A stretch of DNA of 64,000 bases. Source: Salvator merianae. Taxonomy: Eukaryota; Chordata; Lepidosauria; Squamata; Teiidae. Positions 23,948-35,300 of this stretch are shown one piece after another. The notes under the pieces are model-generated. The model was given only the letters and a program-made list of their open reading frames with translations, was not told where the DNA came from and ran no database searches. Numbering within the stretch: position 1 is the stretch's first letter; every line of letters begins with the position of its first letter. The position numbers and the translations under genes were made by a program. The stretch covers positions 5,189,316-5,253,315 of the forward strand of contig QVOM02000053.1 in assembly GCA_003586115.2 (NCBI GenBank), given 5' to 3'.

Positions 23948-25373
23948 GAGATTAGAACACTGGTATCCATTTTGTATAGTTTTTAGTTCTTTTCTCTCTC
24001 CACTCCCAATTCAAATATTTTTATTCTTCCCCCCAAACTTTTAATATTTTAGATAATTGTCTCAAATTGTTTCCCATAGTATAGAAAAACAATATTTTAA
24101 AGGTTTATCTCCCCCTTCTCTTCCTTTTTAAGTAAAAATTAGTGGATATTGTTTGTCCCTTTTATTATTTATTAGTGATTACTTATCTTGCAAAGGGTCT
24201 TTAAATTTTTTTTAAAGATGGAGACACTTTTAGTAACTTTTCATTATTTATTGCTATTTTAATGATAATAATAAATAATAATAAATATCATCATCATTTT
24301 TTCTTTGCTTTTAAAAAACTTTTAAAAAACTCATTGTCATTTTTGTTAAGTTATTTGCATGATTTAAGGTTTATGCTTTTTTTTTTTTTTTAATGGCATC
24401 ATTGCAATTTTTAAACAGAATATTTTGTTTCTGGACTCCATCAATCTTTCTTATAATCTATTCATAGTTTCATTTCCATCAATAAAGTTGCTGAAGTAAA
24501 AAACAAAACAAAAACAAAACACCCCATGGAAGATGTGCTTTCATTTCTATGAACCAAGCTTTGAGTACCATAGAATTCTTATCGAAAACTTTTAAAATGT
24601 ATTATACTTTTTAAAATTCTTTTATGCGGACAATACAATATTTTATTATCATAATTAAGACACCTGAACACACTGTGACAATCATTCCTTGAAACCTGAG
24701 CTGTGTCATTGTCTTATCTGTGACAGTTAAGTTTCCATAAGGTGTTATCAATTGTTTCCTATTCATTTAGAAATGCTTTGCTAATTAGCACATGAAATTC
24801 ATTCTACATCAACCTTGAATTGAATCAAGGCCTATTATCTTGAACACTGAGACACTTCAAACTTCACTGTAATAAAAGTGAATATATTATACAGTTCATA
24901 CAAATTTCATGAACCTCAACACTGCATTTCTCCCCCTCTGCCAAGCTATGCTATTAGTTATGCCATTTCCAGGTCACTTAATATTCTCATGCTGTTTAGC
25001 AGTTGATTAGACTACCAAGCTAGAAAATCATATATTAACTCCATTTTTGCCCCACTCATTCCATGGAAACTATTGCATCCCCTTCTATAATAGTCCTCCC
25101 ACAACAGATTTGGAAACAATTTTTAGTTTCCGGGAGTAAAGAAAAATAATCTATTTTTTATTGAACTGTGTTAACAATACAAATACAGTGCAAGTCTGTA
25201 AGCCATTCTTAATTATCTTACAATATAACTCTAAATATGGCTACTCAGAATTAGGTGACATGCTCAATCATGCTTACTCAGAATGAGTAAACCTAGAAAA
25301 GTAAGGTTAAAACTGCAGTGTTAGTCCATGTCTGCATGATAATGGGAAAAGGCTGGTATGGAACAAGGACACA
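23946..25373. other. Very AT-rich sequence, no gene seen
   Basis: Contains AAT/ATC trinucleotide runs (about 24255-24300) and a T-run (about 24380-24393). Confidence 0.5.
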
Positions 25374-25376
25374 GGG

Positions 25377-25555
25377 GTCCTTTCTGCACTTGACCTTATT
25401 CCGGATTATATCTTGGAATAGGGATCTGCCATCTGCATGCTACTATGAACTATGGCAGGCCCCATCTGGGGCCTGCTATAATCAGCACTAGTGTGTGGAT
25501 AGCAGGTCCCTATTCTGGGATATAGTCCAGAATAAAGTCAAGTGCAGAAAGGGCC
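25377..25555. mobile_element. Palindromic MITE-like DNA element (full copy)
   Basis: The arms at 25377-25429 and 25503-25555 are inverted copies with about eight differences in 53 bases, nearly all transitions. The ends read GGTCCTTTCTGCACTTGAC and (reversed) GGCCCTTTCTGCACTTGAC. The centre holds another palindrome, CAGGCCCC-ATCT-GGGGCCTG. There is no transposase, so it is a non-autonomous foldback element. The superfamily is undetermined (hAT or Harbinger-like). Related pieces occur at 49.43 and 55.34 kb, with terminal-motif matches at 60.78 and 63.01 kb. Confidence 0.75.
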
Positions 25556-25903
25556 AGGGTCTCATTCACCAACAATAATGCTAGATCTCCTTGTCACTGC
25601 ATAGTTGGAGCAAACTTCTACTGGATCCAAACTTCAACTCAGTTTTCACTCCAGCTAGCAGAGACTGCAGAAGTTGCTGCCAATTTACAGGGGAAATGGA
25701 CATTTCACTTTTCCTAGATTGTGAGAGATGTACATAAACCAAAATAGTGTGATGAATTTGAAATTAAATCAAACATCTGTTTGTTCAGCTCAACAGTGGA
25801 CCTTTTAATTGAACAAATGGTTGATTATGCTTGATTTCAAACTTATTCCAAAACAAAAAAAATATGAATTTTCCATTGAAAAAGTCCTTTTCAAGTGTGC
25901 AAA
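25556..25903. other. No feature recognised
   Basis: A spacer between the palindromic element and the AAAG array. Confidence 0.5.
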
Positions 25904-25905
25904 AG

Positions 25906-25948
<43 letters not shown>

Positions 25949-25997
25949 AAAGAAAAGAAAAGAAAAGAAAAGAAAAGAAAAGAAAAGAAAAGAAAAG
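25904..25997. repeat. (AAAG)n then (AAAAG)n microsatellite
   Basis: Tetranucleotide GAAA units change to pentanucleotide GAAAA units midway, which suggests expansion of a mutated unit. Confidence 0.97.
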
Positions 25998-26938
25998 GCA
26001 AAGTGAACATGAACTGTTCAATGGAATCATTTGGGTTCTCAAGTGGGGAAGTGATTTGGTTTGATCAAATTTCCAGATATTCAAACATGAACTATTTAAA
26101 CCATTTTTTTTTAAATACAGGCTAAATTTTGCACAGCTCTACTTACAGGGAATAGCAGCAGATGCTACATTTATCCTGTGGCAGACAATACCGATGCAAC
26201 AGCTATTCTGCTGCAAATGGTGCAGCTCATGCATGGCTGTTTGGTTGTATAAGACTGCAACCTGAATTAGATAAAGTTTTGGTTGAGTATCCATGCAATT
26301 TCAGTTTGGCTTTAATATCCATTCAGGAAACAAGAAGGCATTTGGTATCCACAAACTAGTAGAGGACTGGATCTTAGCAGTTTTTTTCCCTAGATTTTTA
26401 AAAGGCAATTACAGGGAAAGACCAAAAAATGTATATAAATCTTCTTACCCCCTAAACACCATTTTCCTAGAATATTCTAGGGCAAGAAATAACAAACCTT
26501 GTTGCTTTGAGGAAAAGAGACATGGGATATGAAATTTTCAATTATAAATGCAGAAAAAGCCCTCAAATGGAGATCTGAAAAGCAATAAATAAAGACAACA
26601 GAGATGGCTTCACTTTCAATGCCAGCTTAGAGACAATTATATCTGTGAGCTAATAGAACAGTATGAACCTTCCAGCATAAAAGGGAAACATAGACAGAAC
26701 ACTACACCCATGAGACAGCTGTTACCATCATGTCAAGCCAATGAAACAAAAACAGAGAATTCTGACCTGAAGACTAAATTTGCTGCAAAAAAAGATTAAC
26801 ATTTTGTGTAGCTAGTGCTTAGTTAGGGAGATTTTAAAATCACCGAGACAAGAAAGTTCAAGGATCAGTCACCAGCATGTCTTGATGACATTAGGAAGAA
26901 CTCTTATCTGACATTTGCTGCTAGACAGTGTTGAAATC

Positions 26939-27005
26939 CTTTTAAGAGGATTAAGATCTTTAATCACTGAGCCTTTCAGAGTAGTGCGTATGTTGGTAGA
27001 GCTCT
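26939..27005 (+). repeat. Dispersed repeat, copy B of a pair
   Basis: Partner of 15313-15381, in the same orientation and with one single-base deletion. An open frame continues from it into the minisatellite that follows. Confidence 0.75.
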
Positions 27006-27109
27006 TTCATCAGAAGTTCCATCCACCCCAATCCATGACTGGACAATGCACGTGTCACTCCTACACTGTGTCCAGAATGTGTGAGCAGGTCCGTGCTACA
27101 CGTGATTCA

Positions 27110-27202
27110 GATCTAGGATCACAAGATTTGGAACTAGCATTGCAGGGTCCAAAACTAGCATCACATGGTCTGAACCTAGCATTGCAGGGTCCAGATCTAG
27201 CC
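27110..27202. repeat. 21-bp minisatellite, 4.4 copies, frame-preserving
   Basis: Units start at 27110, 27131, 27152 and 27173, plus a partial unit. Two unit types alternate: ..CTAGCATTGCAGGGTCCA and ..CTAGCATCACATGGTCTG, giving a 42-bp higher-order period. As 21 is a multiple of three, the plus frame encodes a seven-residue repeat (ELALQGP, KLASHGL, NLALQGP). This lies within an open frame from 26915 to 27433 that has no recognised domain. Confidence 0.9.
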
Positions 27203-29345
27203 ATTCAACTCCAGAGACAAATCCCTGAAGCTCCCAACACCGGAAGTGGTGTGGAAGCACTGTTTCTAGACCATTCCTACTACCACAAGTATGCTTGTGG
27301 ACTGCTTTTATACAGCTCACAGCTGGACAACAACAGGGAACTTTTAAGATACTTTGGAAACACTTCAACAAATCACATGAGTGGAAGAAGCATCCCAGCA
27401 ATCTGTTTGTTCTGGTGTACCAGGTTTGTGTGAAAAAGTCCATATTTTTCTTTGATTTTTACTTCTTTTTTTGCCACAGCAGAAGGACTTTGCCATTCAA
27501 GTGTACAAATCTACCAGACATACTGTAGACACGATCACTGTAGATTTGCAGATGTACGTAGATTAAAGCCCTGAACATCATGTTTGAACCATCTGCTTGT
27601 ACTCTCCAATAAGTGGCAACAGCTGATCAATCGGAGTTTACAAATGTTATTCCCTACTCACCTCCGGAATCTAATCATGCAACATTTGGTTGATAGCTTT
27701 AGGGAATAGAATGGTGAGTATTTCTCAAAGAGGATGACAAACCCAGGAAAATAAATGTTGGCATTCAAGCAGTTTTAAGAGAATGTTAGGAGTTATATAT
27801 ATCTTTCAAGTCTACAAAATTCCATACAGGTTTGTTACATTTCTCTCTGTTTTTCTTTTCTTTTCCTTCCTCTTAATTTTTGGTAACACAAAATAATACT
27901 AGTGATAGTCCTAAATTTTCTGTGAATATACTGCCCCTTGTCCTATACATTATTCTAATATTATTTATGTATCTGTGTCACTTTCAGGAATACAATTTAT
28001 CTTTAAAGTTGCATGCCATGCACAACACAATAAATAGCATTCAGAAACAAAATAAGCAACATTTTGAACGTTTCAATTTAAAAACACTCAGCAACATTCA
28101 AGGGATGTTCTGCTATCATACACTGCCACAGATCATTTATTCACTCTTCAAAGAAGTGTTGATCAAAATTGTCCATGTGGTGTTTGCTTAAACATGGTGC
28201 AGGCCCAAATGATTTGTGAACAATCTCTTTTTCACACAAAACCCCCCAGGAGTAAATATGATGAAGGATGAGTACTTATATCAATGTGTTTTTAGCAGGG
28301 GGAAATTTCTTCCTTTCTGCTACATGGAGAGTCTTCCTACTTCTTTTCCATCAGACTTTCACTTGTGCTTTCCAATTATCACTTTGTTGTTTTTTTTTAT
28401 CATGATTGTCATGATCATCTTCCTATCATTACCCAGTCAGAAACATAAACCATTAAAATTTATAGCCATTTTAGCATGACACACTGCTAGTTCAGAAAAA
28501 TGGGAAAATATGGAAGAGAAATTCTGAGTAAGATTGTAACACAGAAATATTGTGCTTACCACTTGGGGAGGCATTAAGGGGAGGAAGAAAAAGTTGAATC
28601 TTCAAATTATCTTCCTCTTTTCCATTTACTCTTCAAGCAATTCCTCCTAGTTTTCAATTATCCCTGAGCAATAAATGTGTCAGAGTGTTAGATGAGCCCC
28701 TTGCAAGATACACTAACACACAGGATAAAGCAAGGTATGGGGGTGGAATAAGTCAATAATATCCAAAGTTGTTTAGATGCAAATTTAGTCATTACTGTGA
28801 TAATGAAAGATGCATATGAAGAGTGGAAGAGCAGTAAAGTATTAGACTGCTGATTTTGTAATGACAACTGCTTTCATGCTTTTGTCCCACAAACCCTTTT
28901 GCCTTCTAGCTGGATTGCATCTAGTTTTGAGGTCAGTGCAAAATCTGAAAATAATTTACATTTCTTTTGAGGAGACTCAGATGAGGTGAAAGTTACACCC
29001 AGACCTTTTGAGTTGGATGAGCATTACCTACTATTGTTATTTCATCTATACTTAATGACGCTCCTCCATACTTATGCTGCTATCAGACTAGCACAGGAAA
29101 AAAAAAAGTTGATTCAAATCTTCCTGGTACTCTTTAGGGTTCTGCTGCACTTAAAGTACAATACGTAATGGGGAAAGTAATATTAAAGTATTATCAGTTT
29201 TCTAACTTTTGAATCTAAAGAAGAAATGTGAATAACTTACTCTTCTCCCTTATCAGACTTAGAGAGGAAGTATGCTAGCTTTTCAATTGGTACCAATTAT
29301 TTTGGAAACACTCTCATTTAACAGCAGGTAGCAGATGTTCTTATA
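27203..29345. other. No gene seen; TATA-like site on minus strand
   Basis: On the minus strand GCTGTATAAAAGC (27304-27316) is a good TATA match upstream of the reversed 21-bp repeats, as might occur in a promoter or LTR. No LTR ends were found. The rest is AT-rich with short open frames. Confidence 0.35.
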
Positions 29346-29640
29346 GACTAGAGATGTATCCAAGCTAGAAAATATTGGTTTGGTTGAATTAAACTGAACC
29401 ATATGTGGTTTGTTTCAAATTTGAACCTCATTCAAACTGGGTCGAACCAGGCCATTTTGAACCTACAACTGATTTTACCTAGTATTAAACTTAACATACA
29501 TTTTTAATGCTGAACTCCAACTGGTTGGAACTGGACTGGGTAGTTTGATCCAGTTTAGCTAAGCCTCCTTAGTTTGGTTGGATTTGAACCAAACTCCCAC
29601 AACCTTTGGGGTGGTTTGATTTGAGTTTGGCATATATTTA
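29346..29640. mobile_element. MITE-like element with TAGAGATGTA end, GAACC/GGTTT-rich body
   Basis: It begins TAGAGATGTATCCA and consists largely of TTTGAACC, GGTTTGG and AACTGG blocks. The end motif resembles the inverse of ends seen elsewhere here (TGCAGATCCCTG, TACACGTCCCTA). It is interpreted as a non-autonomous DNA element family with TAGGGATGTGCA-like termini. Confidence 0.4.
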
Positions 29641-29699
29641 CTACAGAGCCATTAGAACAAAATGAAGTTCTCCAGAGTCTCAAATATAGGCTAGCTGAC

Positions 29700-30185
29700 T
29701 GCATGATTAGGTGGTACAGAATATTTAGAGTGGAACGAATCACAATCTGTGGTGAGAAAAGATTTAAAACTTTCATACCTGCTCTGTATTCTCCAGAGAT
29801 CTTCCAACATGAACCTGATTTGATGGTCCATCTTTTAGCAAGTGTTATGAAAGATTTTGATACCACCGTCCACTTTCTTCTCCTTTGTAAATTATGCAAT
29901 AATGTTGGAGATCATCACCTATCTCACTTATTAGCAATTTTTTTTTCTTTTCTTTTAACTGCAGATTTTTCCCATTATTTGTTCAGAAAGCTGCAAAGAT
30001 TAGCATCTCTAGGAAAATATTGTTCTGGAGGTGTCTTTCTTTCAACAGAATATATTTTAGATTTCAGATGGTTAGAGGAACAATCAACTTGCATTTGTTA
30101 GATTTTTATCCATATATTTTATTTATTTTAATTTGACTATTATCTGTACATTGATAGGATCATACTAATCAATAAAGTTTTTCAG
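29700..30185 (+). mobile_element. LINE remnant, ORF2 C-terminal part plus 3' UTR
   Basis: The 132-codon open frame contains FDTTVHFLLLCKLCNN followed by leucine-rich sequence. This fits the (E)TxxHxLLxC tail region found in several LINE ORF2 proteins. The sequence then runs through T/A-rich DNA to AATCAATAAAGTTTTTCAGA near 30167-30186, a typical LINE 3' end. The clade is not assigned. Confidence 0.4.
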
Positions 30186-32138
30186 ACAAACATTCTCTAC
30201 TGTTTCTTCATTTAACATTCCGTTGAACATTCCATAGCAGGAAAGGGTAAATTTCTTAATTCATTTTCATGAGTCTGCAAGTCTGAGTGAATCTCTATCC
30301 CACCTGATTTGCATTCATTTATTTTTGTCAAAACCAGGTAGGTGAGGAAGAGAATCTGGGATTTTATCCAAATTACTAGCCTGGCACCTTGCTGACTTCA
30401 GAGAGAGCTGAATGCATTTCAGCAGGCCACAAATTGTCTATCGGGGGTACACTTTTGCTGGTGGAGATGGAAATGTATGAACAATGACACAAATACAAGT
30501 ATTTGATGGGGAGACATTTGCAAGACAAGCAGTAGAAAAGCAATTAACATTTTAGCAATAGTTCTGTGTCTTTTGAGAGTGAGTTAGATGTCTCTAGTTC
30601 TCTCTACACCAGTATGAAAGGATAAAAAGTCTCAGAGGACTCGCACTGTTACTATAAGTAACATATTTTAGAGTTGTGAAATAGAAAAAAAAGGAAAGAA
30701 AGAGAGGTCCTGGTGATCATGGAGGGTCAGTCTGGAACTTGGAAGGTGTGGGCACCCTCCCTCACATTCATCACAACAGCACCTAGCTGCTGCAGAGTGG
30801 TTGTCCCAGTTGGGTCCCAGTGTGGATGCAGCACCACTTCCTGCATACTTGGCAAGACCAACACTAGTGCCATGTCCAGGCACTGCCAGCCTATTGCCTT
30901 CAAAATCAAAATTAAAATAATGTGGGGTTTCCTGTACTTTCTTTAATGTGTGGGTGTCTTGCTGAACAACAGGTACTGCACTGGATTGAATTTCCAGGAA
31001 CTTGCTCTCCACACATAAAAAGGAAAAGATGAACGAAGGATGGGGTACAATGAGATCCCAAAAATTCAGTCTGACACTGTGCTGAAGGAGCCTACATTAG
31101 TCTGATAGCTGAAATTTTGGGAAAATGCTAAATATTTCCGTGTGTTGTCTAGAAACCACCTCAGTTTGTCTCATGGGGCCGTCTCTGTTGTGTATCAATA
31201 CTTGCTATGAGTTGGGGAATATGTGAGCACAATGTAAATTCAGTGTTTATGTGAAATAATGAAGGGACAATAAATGGAAAATAAATGAAAAGGAGAGCAA
31301 AAACATATGGAGAGAAATGGCATCCTGCAGACAATTCACAGAAGTTGATAGTGGCAGGTGACAAGGGGTTGGATAATGACTTTGTTCCACTATGAAAAGC
31401 AAAATGCTTCTTGAAAGCTACAGTGAACATTCACACTATTTAAAAAGAAGAAGAATGTACAAGCTGTCACACAAGTATTTTATCTGAACTTAATGTAATA
31501 CACAAAGTTATACTAGTGACCCTTATTTGTTATGTTAAGAAACTTCATTTGTTTAGTATTTCCAACTTCTGCATGAAAGTGAAGGACATTTCTCTGGTTT
31601 ACAGATAAACAGCTTTCACTTTGCATATCAAAAAGATTTTTGATTATGCAGAAGACAAGAGATCTTTGGTTTCTTCTGGGCTGAAAATGAAGACACCTGC
31701 TGTTTCACGAGAGAATCATGATGCATAGAACAAGGACTTTAAATAATAAACAGTTGGCTGTAAATGAATTGAGATTGATCTTCACCTCTTCAAGAAACAT
31801 TAGAAGTCTTGAGTGATGCTATAAACTGTCCTTCAAGATTGTATTACTTATCCAAGGCCCCTGAACAAAGACGTGAGGCACCATATGGGATTAAATGTCA
31901 CATTTCATTGGAGTTTCTAGAGGACTTGTCAGGTCTGTTAAACCCAATGTGGGTGAGTACATTCCAAATTTGCCAGGAACTATTGAGATGAATCTCATTT
32001 TAATAGATAAACCCCAATGCTCTTCAGGCTACTGTTAAATGAACCTGATGTTATCTTACAGTAAATGGAAGGCCCAAGAAACTGCTTCTTTTTAATATGG
32101 AAATCAGAAGAAAAGTCAGGAATAAGGATAGGGCCTAT
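30186..32138. other. No gene seen; GC-richer island at 30713-30900
   Basis: About 190 bases (30713-30900) are clearly richer in G and C than the surroundings and carry open frames on both strands (up to 114 codons, minus). It could be an unrecognised element. The rest is AT-rich and unremarkable. Confidence 0.4.
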
Positions 32139-32311
32139 CAATGGTGGTCCCCAGACTGTGGAACATTCTCCCCCTTGAGGTGCATCAGGCATCTTAACTT
32201 TACATCTTTAGGAGAGCAGTGAAGATGCACCAATTCACCCTTTCTTTCAGCTAAGGATACAACTTTCCCTCCCCACTTTCAGGCACTGTTACTGTTTTTA
32301 GTCTGTGCATT
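32139..32311 (+). mobile_element. L2-type LINE fragment, ORF2 C-terminus and start of 3' UTR
   Basis: One frame reads LWNILPLEVHQAS, a stop, then LYIFRRAVKMHQFT. It matches the L2 ORF2 ending WNSLPxxV...SLxxFRxxLKTHLF. It is closely similar to 61.17 kb, including the following CACTTTCAGGCACTGTTA. An in-frame stop and loss of the THLF ending mark it as dead. Confidence 0.75.
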
Positions 32312-32313
32312 AA

Positions 32314-32369
<56 letters not shown>

Positions 32370-32377
32370 AAAAGAAA
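32312..32377. repeat. (AAAG)n microsatellite
   Basis: Sixteen or so AAAG units directly after the L2 fragment. It probably seeded from an A-rich tail. Confidence 0.97.
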
Positions 32378-35300
32378 GCTCATTGATTTAATTCAGGCTT
32401 GATCCCACTGTCTCACCTGTCTTAAATATGTTTGCACAGAAGTATGTCTCAGCAGCATAACTGAATTTAGGATTTAACTGCTCATTAAAGAGATGCAAGA
32501 AGTTACAGCAATGTTCTACTGCCTCTCTCTCTGCTTCTCTGTGCATCATTAAAATTTGTGTACATTTGTTAATTCCGGTACAGTGCTGACATTTGCAAGC
32601 ATTACCGTGAACATTAAATATGGCATTTTCCCACAGAACCTGCTACTTTAGTCACATATACAATTAAGCATCTTTAACAGCAATAGGAAAAGTGCTGTCA
32701 GTTAATTCATACAAATTTTATTTTGTTTCAGAGATGTTGCAAAAAAATAAAGCATTCAGTTGTAAAAAAATGCTGATTTAGAGTAGGTTTCTAGAATTGC
32801 AAATCTTCTTGTGCAAAATGTGTCTAAGACAATTATATCACACTTCCTGGGATTCTTCCTTTGAGATTCTTCTTATTACTGTCCATGTGACACTTGAAAC
32901 TGGTCTTGCTCCATGCGGATTCTAAATGTATACTATTAGTCACTCTGTGAAATCTCTCAGTAATAGTTAGCCCTTGAATGTGCTGCAGCTAAGGAGAACT
33001 TAACACTGATTGATGAGACATCACTTAGTTGGTTGGCAGGCTTTCCAATTTATGGTGTGGAAATTGCTCTATTCTTTACATTCATTCTTTCTTTTGGAGC
33101 AGAATAGTAAGATATATGTGGCAGGCTTCACCAAGAAGTGAGGATCTAATTGACAATCCTGCAAGTCTTTTTTTTAGAATTATTATTTTATCATTTTCAA
33201 AAATTGTACACTCACTGCCAAGTGTTCCAGGGGAAATGGTTATTTTGAAACCTTTATCAGGGAGAGTTGATACATGCATCTTACATATGCATCCACAAAC
33301 ACATACGAATAAAATTTTGTTACTTCGTTTTATCCCTCTATTGATTGCCTTTGTTTAATGTGATTGACAAAGTAGTATAAAATCAGATTTAAAATGAAAA
33401 AAAAAAAAATGGAGATGATGGAGGTGGAAAAAACCCTCTGGTGATATAGTAACTCCCCCCAAAGATGTGTGGGTATAAAGCCACTGCCAGAAACATATGG
33501 ACAGTGTGCCTCAAGGTATACTGCTTACACAATCCAGTACTGCACTGTCAGTGTGACCAGGTTGAAAACTCTTTAACAGATTTGCATGCTGAGCAGGTGA
33601 TACAAGTTATGTCTGCTTCAGTTAACTTTAAAGTCTCAGCCCATGGTATGCCTGTCTAAGATGACTTCTTTGGAAAAGGACTCGTATTGTGACGCAGAGC
33701 TTGTAAATAGTGTATTAGTCAAGTGGTGGCACTTTTGTAAATAGGTTCAGGATTGGGCAACCATGGAGCAAACAATACTCTTGAGAAGGAAGGTTAGGGA
33801 CTGGAGAGATGTAGAAAAAATTGGTGACTTTGTTAAAAATAATATTGTATAGCAGGGAGGTACTTCAGTAAGGTGCACGGGGGGGGGGGAGTCATCCCCA
33901 ACTGGAAATGCAAGCACACATTCTAGAGTGAAGCAGCTAAAGTCCAGTGTGTCATTTAGTAAATTGTCAACAATAATAGAATCATCAGTGGATGTCTCCT
34001 AAGCGTTTAAAAGTTTGTCAGCCTTGGAAAGGAGAATTATTTAAACCAAAAGTCAAAAACCTTAACTCGTACAAATTATTCGTTCTTAGAAAAACAGGGT
34101 TTTTTTGTTATTTTGGTCTCCTCAAAAGAAATCTTAAGAACTCTTTCGATAAATCTATAGTGGAAATCTTTGTGCAACAACTATTTTCCAATTGACTGCT
34201 GAATCTTATTTTTTGATATAGCTGAAAATGTTGCCTTCACCATATTCTTCCTTTATTCCCACCTGAGAAATGTTTAGCTCCAGGAAATGTAGAGAATTAA
34301 ACAGATACAAAGCAATTCATTGCAGGTGTGTTTCTGTCATGCTTCCTTCCCTTTATTGCACTCCAATGTAGCACTTTCTCTTTGTTTAAACTGGGATAGC
34401 CAGGGGCATCTGTAAATGTTGTGTAAAATACTTACTTCTAGCCACTCAGGTTGCGGCTCTGCTACAATAATTTCAGCCATAACTATTCTGTAAAATTAAT
34501 CATTTTGACACAGAAGAATCATCAGTATGTGTAACAGAGGAAGTAGCAATCTATCTGAATGTGATGTGATGACTTTAAAAGAAAAAAAGAACCAAACTTT
34601 TTTGGCATGGTTACTCACAATTTATAATTGTCCATTCCACTCTTTCTGCTTTTCTTTTTATAAATGTGAACATTTGTGTGCTGTGTGTGTACACATAGAC
34701 AACATCTGCGTGGGTTCTCTGGACTGCACCAGATGTCCGCTGGGCCTAGGGTGCCACACACCACCGCATGCCATGGAATGCCATGGCCTCCCATTGCATG
34801 CAGTGGCTACACAGCACCTGGCCTGCTTCTAGGCACAGGCTCTGTACCCAGAACTGCTCTAACCAGGAAAAGTTAGCCAGTGTTTGTGTGAATCAGGCTG
34901 GGTTCTTCTTCCTACTGCTGCCAGATAAGTGGCAGTGAGAATGGGACATGCCCTGATTTGAAGCCTGGCAACATTTCACCAAACTGCAGAAGATGATCCA
35001 CATCTGGAATCACTTTTGGGGGCAGAAGGAGAAATCCCCAGGCTAGATCTTTGAGGCCAGGTAGCCTTTGGTTCCCACTGCATTCCTGGCCCAGAGCATG
35101 TTTTCCAGATCTGGCATGAACTCTGTGACATGTACCATAAGCACACATATGGATCCTGCATCCCAGGTAAGCAAAATAAATACCAGTCACATGAAGAGTC
35201 TGAGTCACAACTTTAAAGACTATAGATTAAGAATAACATGTGTCTTACTATGGACACAGCTGGAGTATGATGTTTCCCACCAACATTCTACACCTGGACG

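Noticed and set aside
23749..24044. Open frames with poly CV then poly RE
   Set aside because: They read through the GT and GA dinucleotide arrays.
25785..26125. Open frames of lysine/arginine/glutamate or Phe/Leu/Ser repeats
   Set aside because: They are translations of the AAAG/AAAAG microsatellite on both strands.
35068..35166. Possible exon before CCCAG/GTAAGC
   Set aside because: No acceptor with a pyrimidine tract lies at a sensible distance, and the frame has no recognisable content.
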